The notes: generated by a model not told the origin, from the letters alone. A DNA stretch of 8,068 bases from an uncultured Beijerinckiaceae bacterium (GCA_937863205.1 CALMGA010000086.1:1-8068); one strand, 5' to 3'; numbered from the stretch's first letter, positions 1 through 6,328 are shown. Program-made: numbers and translations.

Positions 1-37
1 CGGCGGGATCGCGCAGCGTCGCGGTCGGCGCCCTCAC
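1..37 (-). CDS. epmB: Probable 5' end of epmB (EF-P beta-lysylation lysine 2,3-aminomutase), cut by window edge
   Basis: Only twelve codons are visible. On the minus strand a GTG at 37-35 opens a frame reading VRAPTATLRDPA, and the GTG overlaps the TGA stop of epmA as GTGA (34-37). Such overlaps are typical of translationally coupled genes. Known context: EpmB is the radical-SAM enzyme that converts alpha-lysine to beta-lysine for EpmA, and in many alphaproteobacteria its gene lies beside epmA. A TLR-(D/S)-PA stretch near the N-terminus is, from memory, common in these proteins. The identification rests on context plus this short peptide, so it is tentative. The radical-SAM cysteine motif would lie outside the window. 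Confidence 0.4.
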   Translation of the reverse strand, partial: MRAPTATLRDPA

Positions 38-1134
38 CGGCCGGCCGCCTGGCCGGCGACCGGCAGCCACAGCACGTCCTCGATGGTGTCCGCCCCCGTC
101 GCCAGCATCACCAGACGGTCGAAGCCGAGCGCGATGCCGCCGGCGGCCGGCATGTCGGCGAGGCAGGCGAGGAAGTCCTCGTCGAGAGGATAGCTTTCGC
201 CGTAGATGCGCTGGCGCTCCGCCTCGGCGTGGGTGAAGCGGCGGCGCTGTTCGGCCGGGTCGGCGAGTTCAAGGAAGGCGTTGGCGAGTTCCACGCCGCA
301 AACGTACAGCTCGAAGCGTTCGGCATAGCGCGGATCGTCGGCGCACAGCTCAGCCAGCGCCGCCTCGCTGGCGGGATAGCGCCGCAGCACCGTGGCCCGG
401 CCCTGGCCGAGCCATGGCTCGACCTGGGACGCGAGAACCTTGGAGAAGAGGTCAGACCAGGTGTCGTCGGCAGCCACCCGAAGGCCGGCGTCCCGCACGA
501 TCCGGGCGAAGGACTCGACGCGGCCCGGCAGATGCGGACTGAGCACGTCGAGGTCGAGGCCGGCGTGACGGCGGAAGGCCTGCGCCACCGTGAGGAGTTC
601 CGGCTCGGCGGCGGGGTCGGCGCGAGCCTCGCGGTGACGCAGTTCCGCCGTGCCTGCCGCCGCCGCCGCGACCCTCAACAGCGCCACGGCATCGGCGGCG
701 AGGTCGTCCAGCGTGGCGCCGGCGCGGTACCACTCCAGCATCGTGAACTCGGGATGGTGCAGGCGACCGCGCTCGCGGTTGCGGAACACCGGCGCCAGGG
801 TGAACAGCTCCGGCACGCCGGCGGCGAGCAGCTTCTTGCAGGCCAGCTCCGGAGAGGTGTGCAGGTACAATCGGTTGACGTGACCGGCGGTATCGATCAG
901 TTGCGTCGCGAAGGCCGAAACATGCGTCTCGTTGCCCGGCGACGTTTGCAGCACGGGCGTTTCCACCTCCACGAACCCGCGATCGAGGAACCAGCGGCGC
1001 ACCGCCTCCTTGATCCGGCCGCGGGCGGCGAGGCGAGGCCAGCGAGCGGCGAAACGGTCGCGACGCCAGGACGCCGGCGAGGCCGTATCCGGAGCTGCGG
1101 CGGGACGTGGCGGCGGGGGATCGGCTGCATGCAT
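34..1134 (-). CDS. epmA: EF-P--lysine ligase EpmA (GenX/PoxA/YjeA), class II LysRS paralogue
   Basis: EpmA uses ATP to activate (beta-)lysine and attaches it to the conserved Lys34 of elongation factor P. The modified EF-P then relieves ribosome stalling at polyproline. The 366-residue protein is a LysRS catalytic core without the N-terminal tRNA anticodon-binding domain, as expected for EpmA. Visible landmarks are motif 1 (GFVEVETPVLQTSPGNE, 53-69), the substrate loop TSPE (93-96), motif 2 (FRNRERG then HHPEFTMLEWYR, about 117-137), the GVELANAFLEL stretch, and motif 3 (GGIALGFDRLVML, 332-344). The ATG at 1134 was chosen because it has a purine-rich AAGGGGG just upstream. An in-frame start further upstream (1284) would place the N-terminus inside the repeat element and is unlikely. 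The first 25 residues are Pro/Ala-rich and non-conserved, so a slightly later start is possible. Its substrate gene efp lies 780 bases away on the other strand. Confidence 0.93.
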   Translation of the reverse strand: MHAADPPPPRPAAAPDTASPASWRRDRFAARWPRLAARGRIKEAVRRWFLDRGFVEVETPVLQTSPGNETHVSAFATQLIDTAGHVNRLYLHTSPELACKKLLAAGVPELFTLAPVFRNRERGRLHHPEFTMLEWYRAGATLDDLAADAVALLRVAAAAAGTAELRHREARADPAAEPELLTVAQAFRRHAGLDLDVLSPHLPGRVESFARIVRDAGLRVAADDTWSDLFSKVLASQVEPWLGQGRATVLRRYPASEAALAELCADDPRYAERFELYVCGVELANAFLELADPAEQRRRFTHAEAERQRIYGESYPLDEDFLACLADMPAAGGIALGFDRLVMLATGADTIEDVLWLPVAGQAAGR

Positions 1135-1212
1135 CCCCCTTGCGCTGCCACATGTCGCCGGTTCTCGGCAAGGCTGCCGGGTAGACGCCGATGCGAACGG
1201 ATCGCGCCGCCG

Positions 1213-1314
1213 AAGCAGGTTCGCGTCGGCAGGCCAACGCTTCACCCGCTTCGCTTTCCGACAAGCCGCAGGTTTTGATCGCAAAACCGCGGGGCACTTT
1301 TGCGAAACCTGCTT
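1213..1314. repeat. 102-bp interspersed intergenic element, copy A
   Basis: One of three gapless copies in the window (others at 3025-3126 and 6222-6323). By hand count copy A matches copies B and C at 89 of 102 positions each. The left end reads aagcaggttcgcg; the right end reads gcgaaacctgctt, which is nearly its reverse complement (one base of slip). Inside are a quasi-palindrome gtcggc-ag-gccaac (a T:G wobble in RNA on the minus strand) and, strongest in this copy, ggttttg-atcg-caaaacc. The element lies between the response regulator and epmA. Its right edge supplies the TAA stop (1315-1313) of the response regulator. No transposase and no clear target duplication are seen. Confidence 0.9.
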
Positions 1315-1687
1315 AGAACGTCACGGAGTTCACGCGATCCAGAAGTTCGGTGCTGGTGAACGGTTTCTCGATGAAGTGCGTCGCGCCGCTGTCGCGCGCA
1401 ACCGCGCCGTAGCGCTTCTGCGACTTGGCCGTGGCCATGATGAAGGGAATCTTGGCGGTACGCGGCTGAGCCCGCAGCCTGAGCAGCAGATCCATGCCCG
1501 ACATCGGGCTCATGTTCCAGTCCGAGATCACCAGCCCGAAGGTCAGCCTGCCGGTCAGGGCAAGGGCTTCGCCCCCGTCCGCCGCCTCGTCGATGTTGGC
1601 GAAACCGCTGGCTTCCAGCATCCGGCGGATGATCTTGCGCGTCACGCGGCTGTCGTCGACGACGAGGATGCGGGCATAAGGCAGCAT
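1313..1687 (-). CDS. Single-domain CheY-like response regulator
   Basis: This 124-residue protein consists only of a receiver domain, so it should pass a phosphoryl signal to a partner by protein contact rather than bind DNA. The acidic pocket is Asp11-Asp12 and the phosphoacceptor is Asp56 in SDWNMSPMSG. The switch Thr is Thr86 (MATAKS) and the conserved Lys is Lys108 in EKPF. All active-site residues are present. The NMSPMSG version of the loop, with Pro one residue later than in CheY (NMPNMDG), is a variant I recall from receiver-only proteins of alphaproteobacteria. The start ATG at 1687 puts ILVVDDS at the usual distance. No histidine kinase or chemotaxis gene is nearby, so the pathway cannot be told. 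The gene runs towards epmA, with repeat copy A between, and diverges from efp. Confidence 0.92.
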   Translation of the reverse strand: MLPYARILVVDDSRVTRKIIRRMLEASGFANIDEAADGGEALALTGRLTFGLVISDWNMSPMSGMDLLLRLRAQPRTAKIPFIMATAKSQKRYGAVARDSGATHFIEKPFTSTELLDRVNSVTF

Positions 1688-1914
1688 GGTGGGCGATCTC
1701 GGTGGGCCGGCGACGAGGCCATGCGCCAGGGAGCAGTGACACCATCCGCTTACCTCTTCCTTTCGGGAAGATGCGGGATGGCGCGGCGAAGCGGGATGGC
1801 CATCGTCCGGCAGGCCGCGCTGCAATTTCACTTGATCGGCGACGGCTCGCTGGCTAGCCAGGAAGAAAGGCCGCCGCGCACCGCCGCCTTCCCCGCGTCC
1901 CCAAAAGGCTCCCC
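1688..1914. promoter_or_regulatory. Divergent intergenic region between the response regulator and efp
   Basis: These 227 bases must hold the promoters for both divergent genes. I see no convincing -35/-10 pair. A weak candidate for efp is ttgatc followed 17 bases later by tagcca. Symmetric sequences that could be operators are an inverted repeat tcttcc-tttcg-ggaaga (1755-1771) and a perfect 10-base palindrome gatggccatc (1795-1804). A 10-base direct repeat gcgggatggc occurs at 1773-1782 and 1791-1800. The efp ribosome binding site is aaaagg (1903-1908), six bases before the GTG start. Function is inferred from position only. Confidence 0.35.
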
Positions 1915-2484
1915 GTGAAAGTCATCGCCAGTTCGATCCGCAAAGGCAACATCCTCGAACGCGACGACGGCCAGCTCTACGTCGTGCTGACGGCGGAAAG
2001 CTTCCACCCCGGCAAGGGCACGCCGACCACCCAGATCGACATGCGCCGCCTCAGCGACGGCGTGAAGACCACCGACCGGTACAAGACGACCGAGCAGGTC
2101 GAGCGAGCCTTCGTGGAGGACTCGAACTTCTCGTACCTGTATCAGGACAGCGACGGCTACACCTTCATGAACCAGGACAGCTACGAGCAGGTGATCGTGC
2201 CCAACGAGGTACTCGGCACCCAGGCCGTGTACCTGCAGGAGGGCATGGTCTGCGTCCTGTCCATGTTCAACGGCACGCCGGTCGGCATCCAGCTCCCCGC
2301 GCGCGTGACCCTGGAGATCATGGACACCGAGCCGGCGATGAAGGGCCAGACGGCGTCCTCATCCTATAAGCCGGCGAAGCTGTCGAACGGCGCCCGCATC
2401 ATGGTGCCGCCGCACATCGCGACCGGAACCCGCGTCGTGGTGCAAACGGAGGACGGGTCTTATGTCGAGCGCGCGAAGGACTGA
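1915..2484 (+). CDS. efp: Elongation factor P
   Basis: EF-P binds between the ribosomal P and E sites and speeds peptide bond formation at polyproline motifs. The 189-residue length is typical. The N-terminal KOW-like domain carries the modification loop FHPGKGTP with Lys at position 34, the residue that EpmA lysylates. Two OB-fold domains follow (about 65-126 and 127-189). The last contains the family signature region [20 protein letters not shown]. The start is GTG at 1915 with aaaagg six bases upstream. This is the only clear plus-strand gene in the window. It diverges from the response regulator, and beyond that lies epmA, so substrate and modifying enzyme sit in one locus. An EF-P with Lys34 plus EpmA argues for the beta-lysine pathway rather than rhamnosylation, which uses Arg. 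Confidence 0.98.
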   Translation: MKVIASSIRKGNILERDDGQLYVVLTAESFHPGKGTPTTQIDMRRLSDGVKTTDRYKTTEQVERAFVEDSNFSYLYQDSDGYTFMNQDSYEQVIVPNEVLGTQAVYLQEGMVCVLSMFNGTPVGIQLPARVTLEIMDTEPAMKGQTASSSYKPAKLSNGARIMVPPHIATGTRVVVQTEDGSYVERAKD

Positions 2485-2533
2485 AGGGCGTTCGGCAGAA
2501 GCATGAGTTGCGCGCCGCCGCTGGATCAAGGCA

Positions 2534-2558
2534 GGAGGGCTCAGCCAGCACTCCCTCC
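2534..2558. terminator. Weak hairpin in the convergent gap after efp
   Basis: In the 160-base gap between the convergent efp and the small minus-strand gene, ggaggg (2534-2539) can pair with ccctcc (2553-2558) across a 13-base loop. No T-tract follows on either strand. The position suits a bidirectional terminator but the structure alone is weak evidence. The rest of the gap shows nothing recognisable. Confidence 0.2.
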
Positions 2559-2644
2559 GCGATCAGCAAGCGTGGGAAAGACGTCTGCAGGCCACATGCG
2601 CCGAAGCCGGCTCGGCAGATTCCGGACTCGGCAGGGCGCACGGT

Positions 2645-2950
2645 TCAGGCAGTGCGGACCGTGCGGCGGTCCAAAACCTTCAGAAGTTCGCCGATCTCCA
2701 GCGGCGTGTCCGATGGCAAATCGTACAAGCGCTCCAGCTTGCGACCGATCACGGTTGATGACGTCATGCCGAGACGAAACCCGACCATGTAGGGCGTCTC
2801 GAGGCGGGACACCTCCGACCTGATATCTACGGCATTATTCTTGTTCGGCATCATCTTCAGCCAGTTGTCGACGACCACCCCGATCCGGGACCCGGCTTGC
2901 TCCTTCACAGCCGACACCCATCCGTCGTGCCGAGAACAAAGAAAAGACAT
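2645..2950 (-). CDS. Small protein of unknown function with a faint NepR-like C-terminal segment
   Basis: I do not recognise this gene with confidence. From the ATG at 2950 it encodes 101 residues. Third codon positions are G/C-rich from about codon 8 to the end, which supports real coding. The protein is soluble-looking, with no signal peptide or membrane segment. The C-terminal part reads IGRKLERLYD, then LPSDTPLEIGELLKVLDRR. This resembles the pattern of NepR-type anti-sigma factors (IGxxLRxLYDxVVxEPVPDRxxxLLxxLD), but about two residues of the central PDR segment are missing and no phyR or ecfG gene is present. The start is uncertain: 2989 and 2854/2851 are alternatives, and the last would give a 68-residue protein of NepR size. 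An extension to 3049 would run into repeat copy B and is rejected. It follows mutT on the same strand, with repeat B between. Confidence 0.5.
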   Translation of the reverse strand: MSFLCSRHDGWVSAVKEQAGSRIGVVVDNWLKMMPNKNNAVDIRSEVSRLETPYMVGFRLGMTSSTVIGRKLERLYDLPSDTPLEIGELLKVLDRRTVRTA

Positions 2951-3024
2951 GATTGTTCCGGCCAAGGGCAGAATACGAACGTTTTGCATTGAAATCGTCG
3001 TAATCGCCGGCTGACGCGTCCACA

Positions 3025-3126
3025 AAGCAGGTTCGCGTTGGCAGGCCAACGCTTCACCTGCTTAGCCCTTTGCCATGCCGCAGGCTTGGATCGCAGAACC
3101 GCGGGGCACTTTCGCGAAACCTGCTT
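3025..3126. repeat. 102-bp interspersed intergenic element, copy B
   Basis: Same length and orientation as copies A and C; by hand count it differs from A at 13 and from C at 14 positions, with no gaps. The ends aagcaggttcgcg and cgcgaaacctgctt form the terminal inverted repeat. Inside is the perfect palindrome gttggc-ag-gccaac. The right edge forms the TAA stop codon of mutT (3127-3125). The left edge is about 75 bases from the likely start of the small protein gene downstream. Variation against the other copies is concentrated in the middle (element positions 40-52). Confidence 0.9.
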
Positions 3127-3568
3127 AGGACAGGGCGGCGATCAGCGCGGGGATCAACGGCGCATCGGCCGGGGGCATCGGCAGGGTCGCGAGGTCGCGT
3201 GGGGGCAGCCAGCGCGAAGCCTGTGCTTCCCGCCCCTGGGCCATGCCCTTCCAGCGCCGGCAAAGGTAGAGCGGCATCAGAAGGTGCACGTCGGGGTAGG
3301 CGAAACTGGCGAAGCTGAGCGGCGTCAGGCAGGCCTCGCCGACGATCAAGCCGAGTTCCTCCGCCAGTTCGCGCACCAGCGCCTGTTCCGGCCGCTCGCC
3401 CGCCTCCACCTTGCCGCCGGGAAATTCCCACAGGCCGGCCATCGCCCGGCCGTCCGGGCGCTGGCTGACAAGCACCCGCCCGTCCGCATCGACCAGCGCC
3501 GCCGCGACCACCAGAAGCAACCTCAGCGTCCAACCCTCCCGGCTGCCCGAGCCTTTCCGGCTGCCCAT
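3125..3568 (-). CDS. mutT: MutT-type Nudix hydrolase (8-oxo-dGTP diphosphatase)
   Basis: MutT cleaves oxidised nucleotides such as 8-oxo-dGTP to the monophosphate and so prevents A:T to C:G mutations. The 147-residue protein has a complete Nudix box, GX5EX7REUXEEXGU, at residues 52-74: Gly52, Glu58, Arg66-Glu67-Leu68, Glu70-Glu71, Gly73-Leu74. The preceding LWEFPGG is typical of MutT. Near the C-terminus PPADAPLI matches the PPANEPVI region of E. coli MutT, with Asp135 in place of the base-recognising Asn. I recall this as common in alphaproteobacterial MutT, so it is not necessarily a defect. The ATG at 3568 was chosen because upstream sequence in frame has no Nudix similarity and poor coding character. 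The first ten residues (MGSRKGSGSR) are unlike the family and the true start could be a little later. The stop codon is formed by the edge of repeat copy B. Confidence 0.92.
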   Translation of the reverse strand: MGSRKGSGSREGWTLRLLLVVAAALVDADGRVLVSQRPDGRAMAGLWEFPGGKVEAGERPEQALVRELAEELGLIVGEACLTPLSFASFAYPDVHLLMPLYLCRRWKGMAQGREAQASRWLPPRDLATLPMPPADAPLIPALIAALS

Positions 3569-3746
3569 GCCGCCGGCCGAGATGGGCCGCTGCGGGCCTT
3601 GGCGCAGCAAGCCAAGCCGGCAAACGCGCGGCATCGGACCGTGCAGCGAGTGGCACGGCCGCAGCTTAAAGCATCGCCAAGTCCAGCAGCAACTACGTTC
3701 GTGAGGGCACCGCACGTCGCTCCCGCGCTGAGATCGCCATCCCTGC

Positions 3747-4006
3747 TCAGAGAAAGTCGGGCTCGACGCGATCCTCGCGCTCCTCGACCGGTTGCACGAC
3801 CTGCGCGAGCGAAGGCCGAGACATCGGCCGGTGAGCATGCGGCCTCACCTCGTCCCCGGCATCGTACACCAGGTCGCATCCAACCTGCCGGGTCGGAAGG
3901 CGCCGATCTCCTCGCAGGAGCGGACGAAGCGCCGAAAAATGCGGTCGCTGTCAGCAAGTCGCGCGATCGTCAGCGGGCGCTCGAGGTTTGTCGACTGGAC
4001 TTGGTC
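3747..4006 (-). pseudogene. Possible frameshifted remnant in the gene-poor gap 3569-4118
   Basis: The 550-base gap between mutT and the hydrolase contains no intact gene that I recognise. On the minus strand one frame reads protein-like sequence from about 4006 to 3896 (DQVQSTNLERPLTIARLADS, then DRIFRRFVRSCEEIGAF). Another frame takes over from about 3905 to a TGA at 3749-3747 (QVGCDLVYDAGDEVRPHAHR, then PMSRPSLAQVVQPVEEREDR, ending VEPDFL). Both stretches have mostly G/C third positions. One frameshift would join them, which suggests a decayed gene, but no good start codon is visible and no family is recognised. Chance open frames in GC-rich DNA remain a real alternative. In 3569-3746 I see nothing. 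Confidence 0.25.
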
Positions 4007-4084
4007 GCGTCCATGAAGCCGCCCGTCATGGGGCCCTCGGCGTAGGTTGATACGTCGCGGACTGAAGCCGTTCCCACGCGTCAC

Positions 4085-4115
4085 GCCCGCCTGGATTCGG
4101 GATGGAGGCGCGGGC
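4085..4115 (-). terminator. Hairpin directly after the hydrolase gene
   Basis: Inverted repeat gcccgc (4085-4090) and gcgggc (4110-4115) with a 19-base loop lies three bases beyond the hydrolase stop codon. An alternative inner pairing cgcct/aggcg overlaps it. It is where the FAD-oxidoreductase/hydrolase operon should end, but no T-run follows on the minus strand, so intrinsic termination is only a possibility. Confidence 0.28.
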
Positions 4116-4118
4116 ACC

Positions 4119-5084
4119 TCACGGCATCGGTCCGCGCCGTTCCCGCCTGCTCTCGGGACCGATCGTCCGCTCGATGAAGCGAAGGGTTGCCGCGAACGCC
4201 CTCAGGTTGGCCGCCCGGCTTTCATCGGCCGTTCGCCCGGCCAGATTGTGATCGAGCCCCGGCATCACCACCAGTTCGCGAACGATGCCGGCGGCCTCCA
4301 GGCGTGCGGCCATCTCGACGCTCTGCTGGAAGGGAACGACGCGATCGCCGTCCCCCGTCACCAGCAGCATCGGCGGCGTCGAGGGCCCGACCGAGAGGGC
4401 GGGACTGGCCGAGCGCAGCAGGTCGGGATGGCAGGCCGGCCCCACGCAGCCGAGCAGCCGCCATTCCGGCGCGGTCGCGAGATCCCGCGACCCGGCGTGG
4501 GCGACGCGCGCCTGGTCGGCGATGGTTGTCATGTCGAACACGCCGTACCAGGCGACGGCACCCTCGATGCACCCCTCCCTGGCCCGCGCCCGTGATGCGC
4601 AGCCCGTGCCGGCGAGCGCCGCCAGCAGACCGCCGGCGGACTCGCCCCAGGCGACGATGCGGGTCGGGTCGATGCGGTCGGCGGGCTCGTCCGCGCCGCG
4701 ACGGAGGAACGCGATGGCGGCCGCGACATCGGCCATCTGGGCGGGGAACCGCGCTTCGCCGCTCAGGCGATAGTCGATCGAGGCGACGGCGTAGCCCCGC
4801 GTCGCCAGGGTCGTGAAGAATTCGAGGAACGGGGCTCCGACGTGCCGGTCGCCGGCGAGCCAGGCGCCGCCGTGGATGAACACCACCAAAGGCAGGCCCG
4901 TCGACGGAGCCGCCGGGTGCGCGGCCGGCGGCAGGTACAGATCGAGATGCAGCGGGCGAAAGCCTTCCACGGTCGCGTAGGTGATCCCGAACCGTTCGCG
5001 CACGCCGCCCGGCGTTGGCTCCCCCGCGCCGGCAGGGCCGGCCAGGGCGGCGGCGCAGAACGCGGCGGCCAAGCGCCCGATCAT
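4119..5084 (-). CDS. Secreted alpha/beta-hydrolase (esterase/lipase, BD-FAE/HSL-like)
   Basis: Serine hydrolase of the alpha/beta fold, probably a carboxylesterase acting in the periplasm or outside. Residues 1-21 (MIGRLAAAFCAAALAGPAGAG) form a signal peptide with an AGA-G-type cleavage site and no lipobox Cys. The oxyanion motif HGGAW is at 71-75. The nucleophile elbow GESAG is at 147-151, with Ser149. The acid is probably Asp247 in GDGDRVVP, and the His is His279 in GLDHN. Together these look like the hormone-sensitive-lipase/BD-FAE group. Four cysteines (162, 172, 213, 218) could form disulfides after export. The second ATG (5084) gives an ATGA overlap with the upstream oxidoreductase and is preferred. 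The ATG at 5090 adds only Met-Arg and is equally possible. The substrate cannot be read from sequence. Confidence 0.9.
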   Translation of the reverse strand: MIGRLAAAFCAAALAGPAGAGEPTPGGVRERFGITYATVEGFRPLHLDLYLPPAAHPAAPSTGLPLVVFIHGGAWLAGDRHVGAPFLEFFTTLATRGYAVASIDYRLSGEARFPAQMADVAAAIAFLRRGADEPADRIDPTRIVAWGESAGGLLAALAGTGCASRARAREGCIEGAVAWYGVFDMTTIADQARVAHAGSRDLATAPEWRLLGCVGPACHPDLLRSASPALSVGPSTPPMLLVTGDGDRVVPFQQSVEMAARLEAAGIVRELVVMPGLDHNLAGRTADESRAANLRAFAATLRFIERTIGPESRRERRGPMP

Positions 5085-6064
5085 CCGCATGGAGCGTCGC
5101 TTGCCAACATCCGCCGGGCGAGTCGGGTGCCCGACAACCACGCATCCTCGACCTCGGGGCCGAGCAGCCAGTCGCCGCACAGGCCGAGGCCGAGGGCAGG
5201 GTTCCAGAGGCTCACGCCCGAGCCGGACTCCAGCGCCCTGGCGTAACGCCAGCGATGCGCCAGCAATGCCAGCGGGATCGGCAAGGGTGCCCCAACCTCG
5301 CGAGCGAGAACGGCGAGCAGTTCGGCCGCCACGGCGCCGGCCTCGTGCTCCAGATGGGCGGTCGACCAAGTGGCCGAGGCGTGAACCACCCACACCTCGG
5401 CCTGCGACGAGCCCCGCCCCGGCTTGGCCGAGTCCCGCGCGGCCCAGAAGATGTCCGCCGAGGCCGGCAGAACGTCGCGGCCGCCCGGCAGGCGCTCGGC
5501 GAAGGCGGCGCCCAGCGTCCAGCACGGCGCCGAGCGCCGCTGCGCCGCCTGCGCGGCCAGACCGGGATCGTGCTGCGCCACGAGAAGCGCAGCCTGCTCG
5601 GCCGGCACCGCCACCGCAAGCGCGGTGAAGCCGGGCTCATCGAACCTTTCGCCGTCGATGCTCCAGGCGCCGTTGCGCCTTTCAAGCCGCTCGACACGGC
5701 TCGACCAGCGCACGTCCAGGCGGCCGGCCATGTCCGCCAGCGGCGCGCTCATCGCCGGCACGCCGACCCAGGCGCCCGGGACGGCCGGCCAGGGGGTCAC
5801 CAGACCGGCCTCGTGCCAGCGCGTGACCTGCCGGACGAAGTCGGCATCGCGCGCCGTGAAGCAGGGGGCGCCATGATCGGCGGCGGCCGGGCCGAGAGCC
5901 GTGTCCAGCACGCGAGACGACAGGCGGCCGCCGGGCCGGCGCCCCTTGTCGAACAAGATGACGGGACGTCCGGCGTCGGCCAGGACCTGCGCGCCGGCGA
6001 GGCCGGCCAAACCAGCCCCTACGATCGCGATCCCCCGCGAGGGCACGGCGGCAGCCATGCTCAT
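5081..6064 (-). CDS. Renalase-like FAD-dependent NAD(P)-binding oxidoreductase
   Basis: The 327-residue flavoprotein begins with a Rossmann dinucleotide-binding motif, GIAIVGAGLAG with GAGLAG at 16-21. An acidic residue for the ribose follows (Asp39 in VILFDKG), then the PGGRLSSR motif (44-51) seen in renalase and amine-oxidase-like flavoproteins. Near the C-terminus GLCGDW and then VEDAWLSGTRLA form the second FAD-contact region. There is no signal peptide, so it should be cytoplasmic. Bacterial renalase-like proteins may oxidise aberrant dihydro-NAD(P) isomers; applying that here is inference. The ATG at 6064 was chosen because it places the Rossmann motif close to the N-terminus with purine-rich aggtgagcagg upstream. 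Starts at 6085 (after ggaggag) and 6058 are alternatives. It overlaps the hydrolase gene by four bases, so the two are almost surely co-transcribed. Confidence 0.87.
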   Translation of the reverse strand: MSMAAAVPSRGIAIVGAGLAGLAGAQVLADAGRPVILFDKGRRPGGRLSSRVLDTALGPAAADHGAPCFTARDADFVRQVTRWHEAGLVTPWPAVPGAWVGVPAMSAPLADMAGRLDVRWSSRVERLERRNGAWSIDGERFDEPGFTALAVAVPAEQAALLVAQHDPGLAAQAAQRRSAPCWTLGAAFAERLPGGRDVLPASADIFWAARDSAKPGRGSSQAEVWVVHASATWSTAHLEHEAGAVAAELLAVLAREVGAPLPIPLALLAHRWRYARALESGSGVSLWNPALGLGLCGDWLLGPEVEDAWLSGTRLARRMLASDAPCG

Positions 6065-6195
6065 CGAGACCTGCTCACCTCGCATCTCCTCCCCGGCGGC
6101 GCTCCGCGATCGGCGGTGTCCGGGGCGGGAATAGAGGCCATGAACCGCGCAACGGCAAGGCCACCGCGGCATGGTCGGGCGCGGCCTGGAGAAGC

Positions 6196-6220
6196 GCGCC
6201 GGCTGACGACGAGCCGGCGC
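6196..6220 (-). terminator. Strong GC hairpin beside repeat copy C
   Basis: A perfect 9-base inverted repeat, gcgccggct (6196-6204) and agccggcgc (6212-6220), with a 7-base loop ends one base before repeat copy C. In a minus-strand transcript it would follow the element and precede the FAD-oxidoreductase gene. No clear T-run follows (gcttctcc), so it may be a pause or attenuator rather than a classic terminator. The 12 bases cgccggctgacg in this hairpin also occur near the same end of copy B (3005-3016). Confidence 0.4.
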
Positions 6221-6221
6221 C

Positions 6222-6323
6222 AAGCAGGTTCGCGTTGGCAGGCCAACGCTTCATCCGCTTAGCTTGTTGATTGGCCGCAGGTTTCGATCGCAGAACCGCA
6301 GGGCACTTTTGCGAAACCTGCTG
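6222..6323. repeat. 102-bp interspersed intergenic element, copy C
   Basis: Third copy, gapless against A and B (13 and 14 differences by hand count). The terminal inverted repeat is aagcaggttcgcg/gcgaaacctgct, with the last base g instead of t. The perfect palindrome gttggc-ag-gccaac is present. It lies between the small interrupted reading frame and the FAD-oxidoreductase gene. The TGA stop of the small frame (6331-6329) is only five bases from the element edge, so the stop-adjacent placement seen in copies A and B holds here too, though the element does not supply the stop. Confidence 0.9.
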
Positions 6324-6328
6324 AGCGG

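Noticed and set aside
229..1278. Long plus-strand open frame opposite epmA
   Set aside because: It lies antisense to a clear epmA, has no recognisable domain, and long antisense frames are expected in DNA this rich in GC. The same applies to plus-strand frames at 932-1918, 3038-4045 and 5015-6262.
1135..1284. N-terminal extension of EpmA to an upstream in-frame start at 1284
   Set aside because: The extension would be translated largely from repeat copy A and has no similarity to EpmA proteins; the ATG at 1134 gives a normal length.
2951..3049. N-terminal extension of the small protein to 3049 (MACQREPA...)
   Set aside because: The first codons come from repeat copy B; the same MACQREPA peptide arises from copy C, so it is a translated repeat rather than a protein start.
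1213..6323. CRISPR array or insertion sequence made of the three repeats
   Set aside because: The copies are kilobases apart with genes between them, have no regular spacers, contain no transposase frame, and show no clear target duplications.
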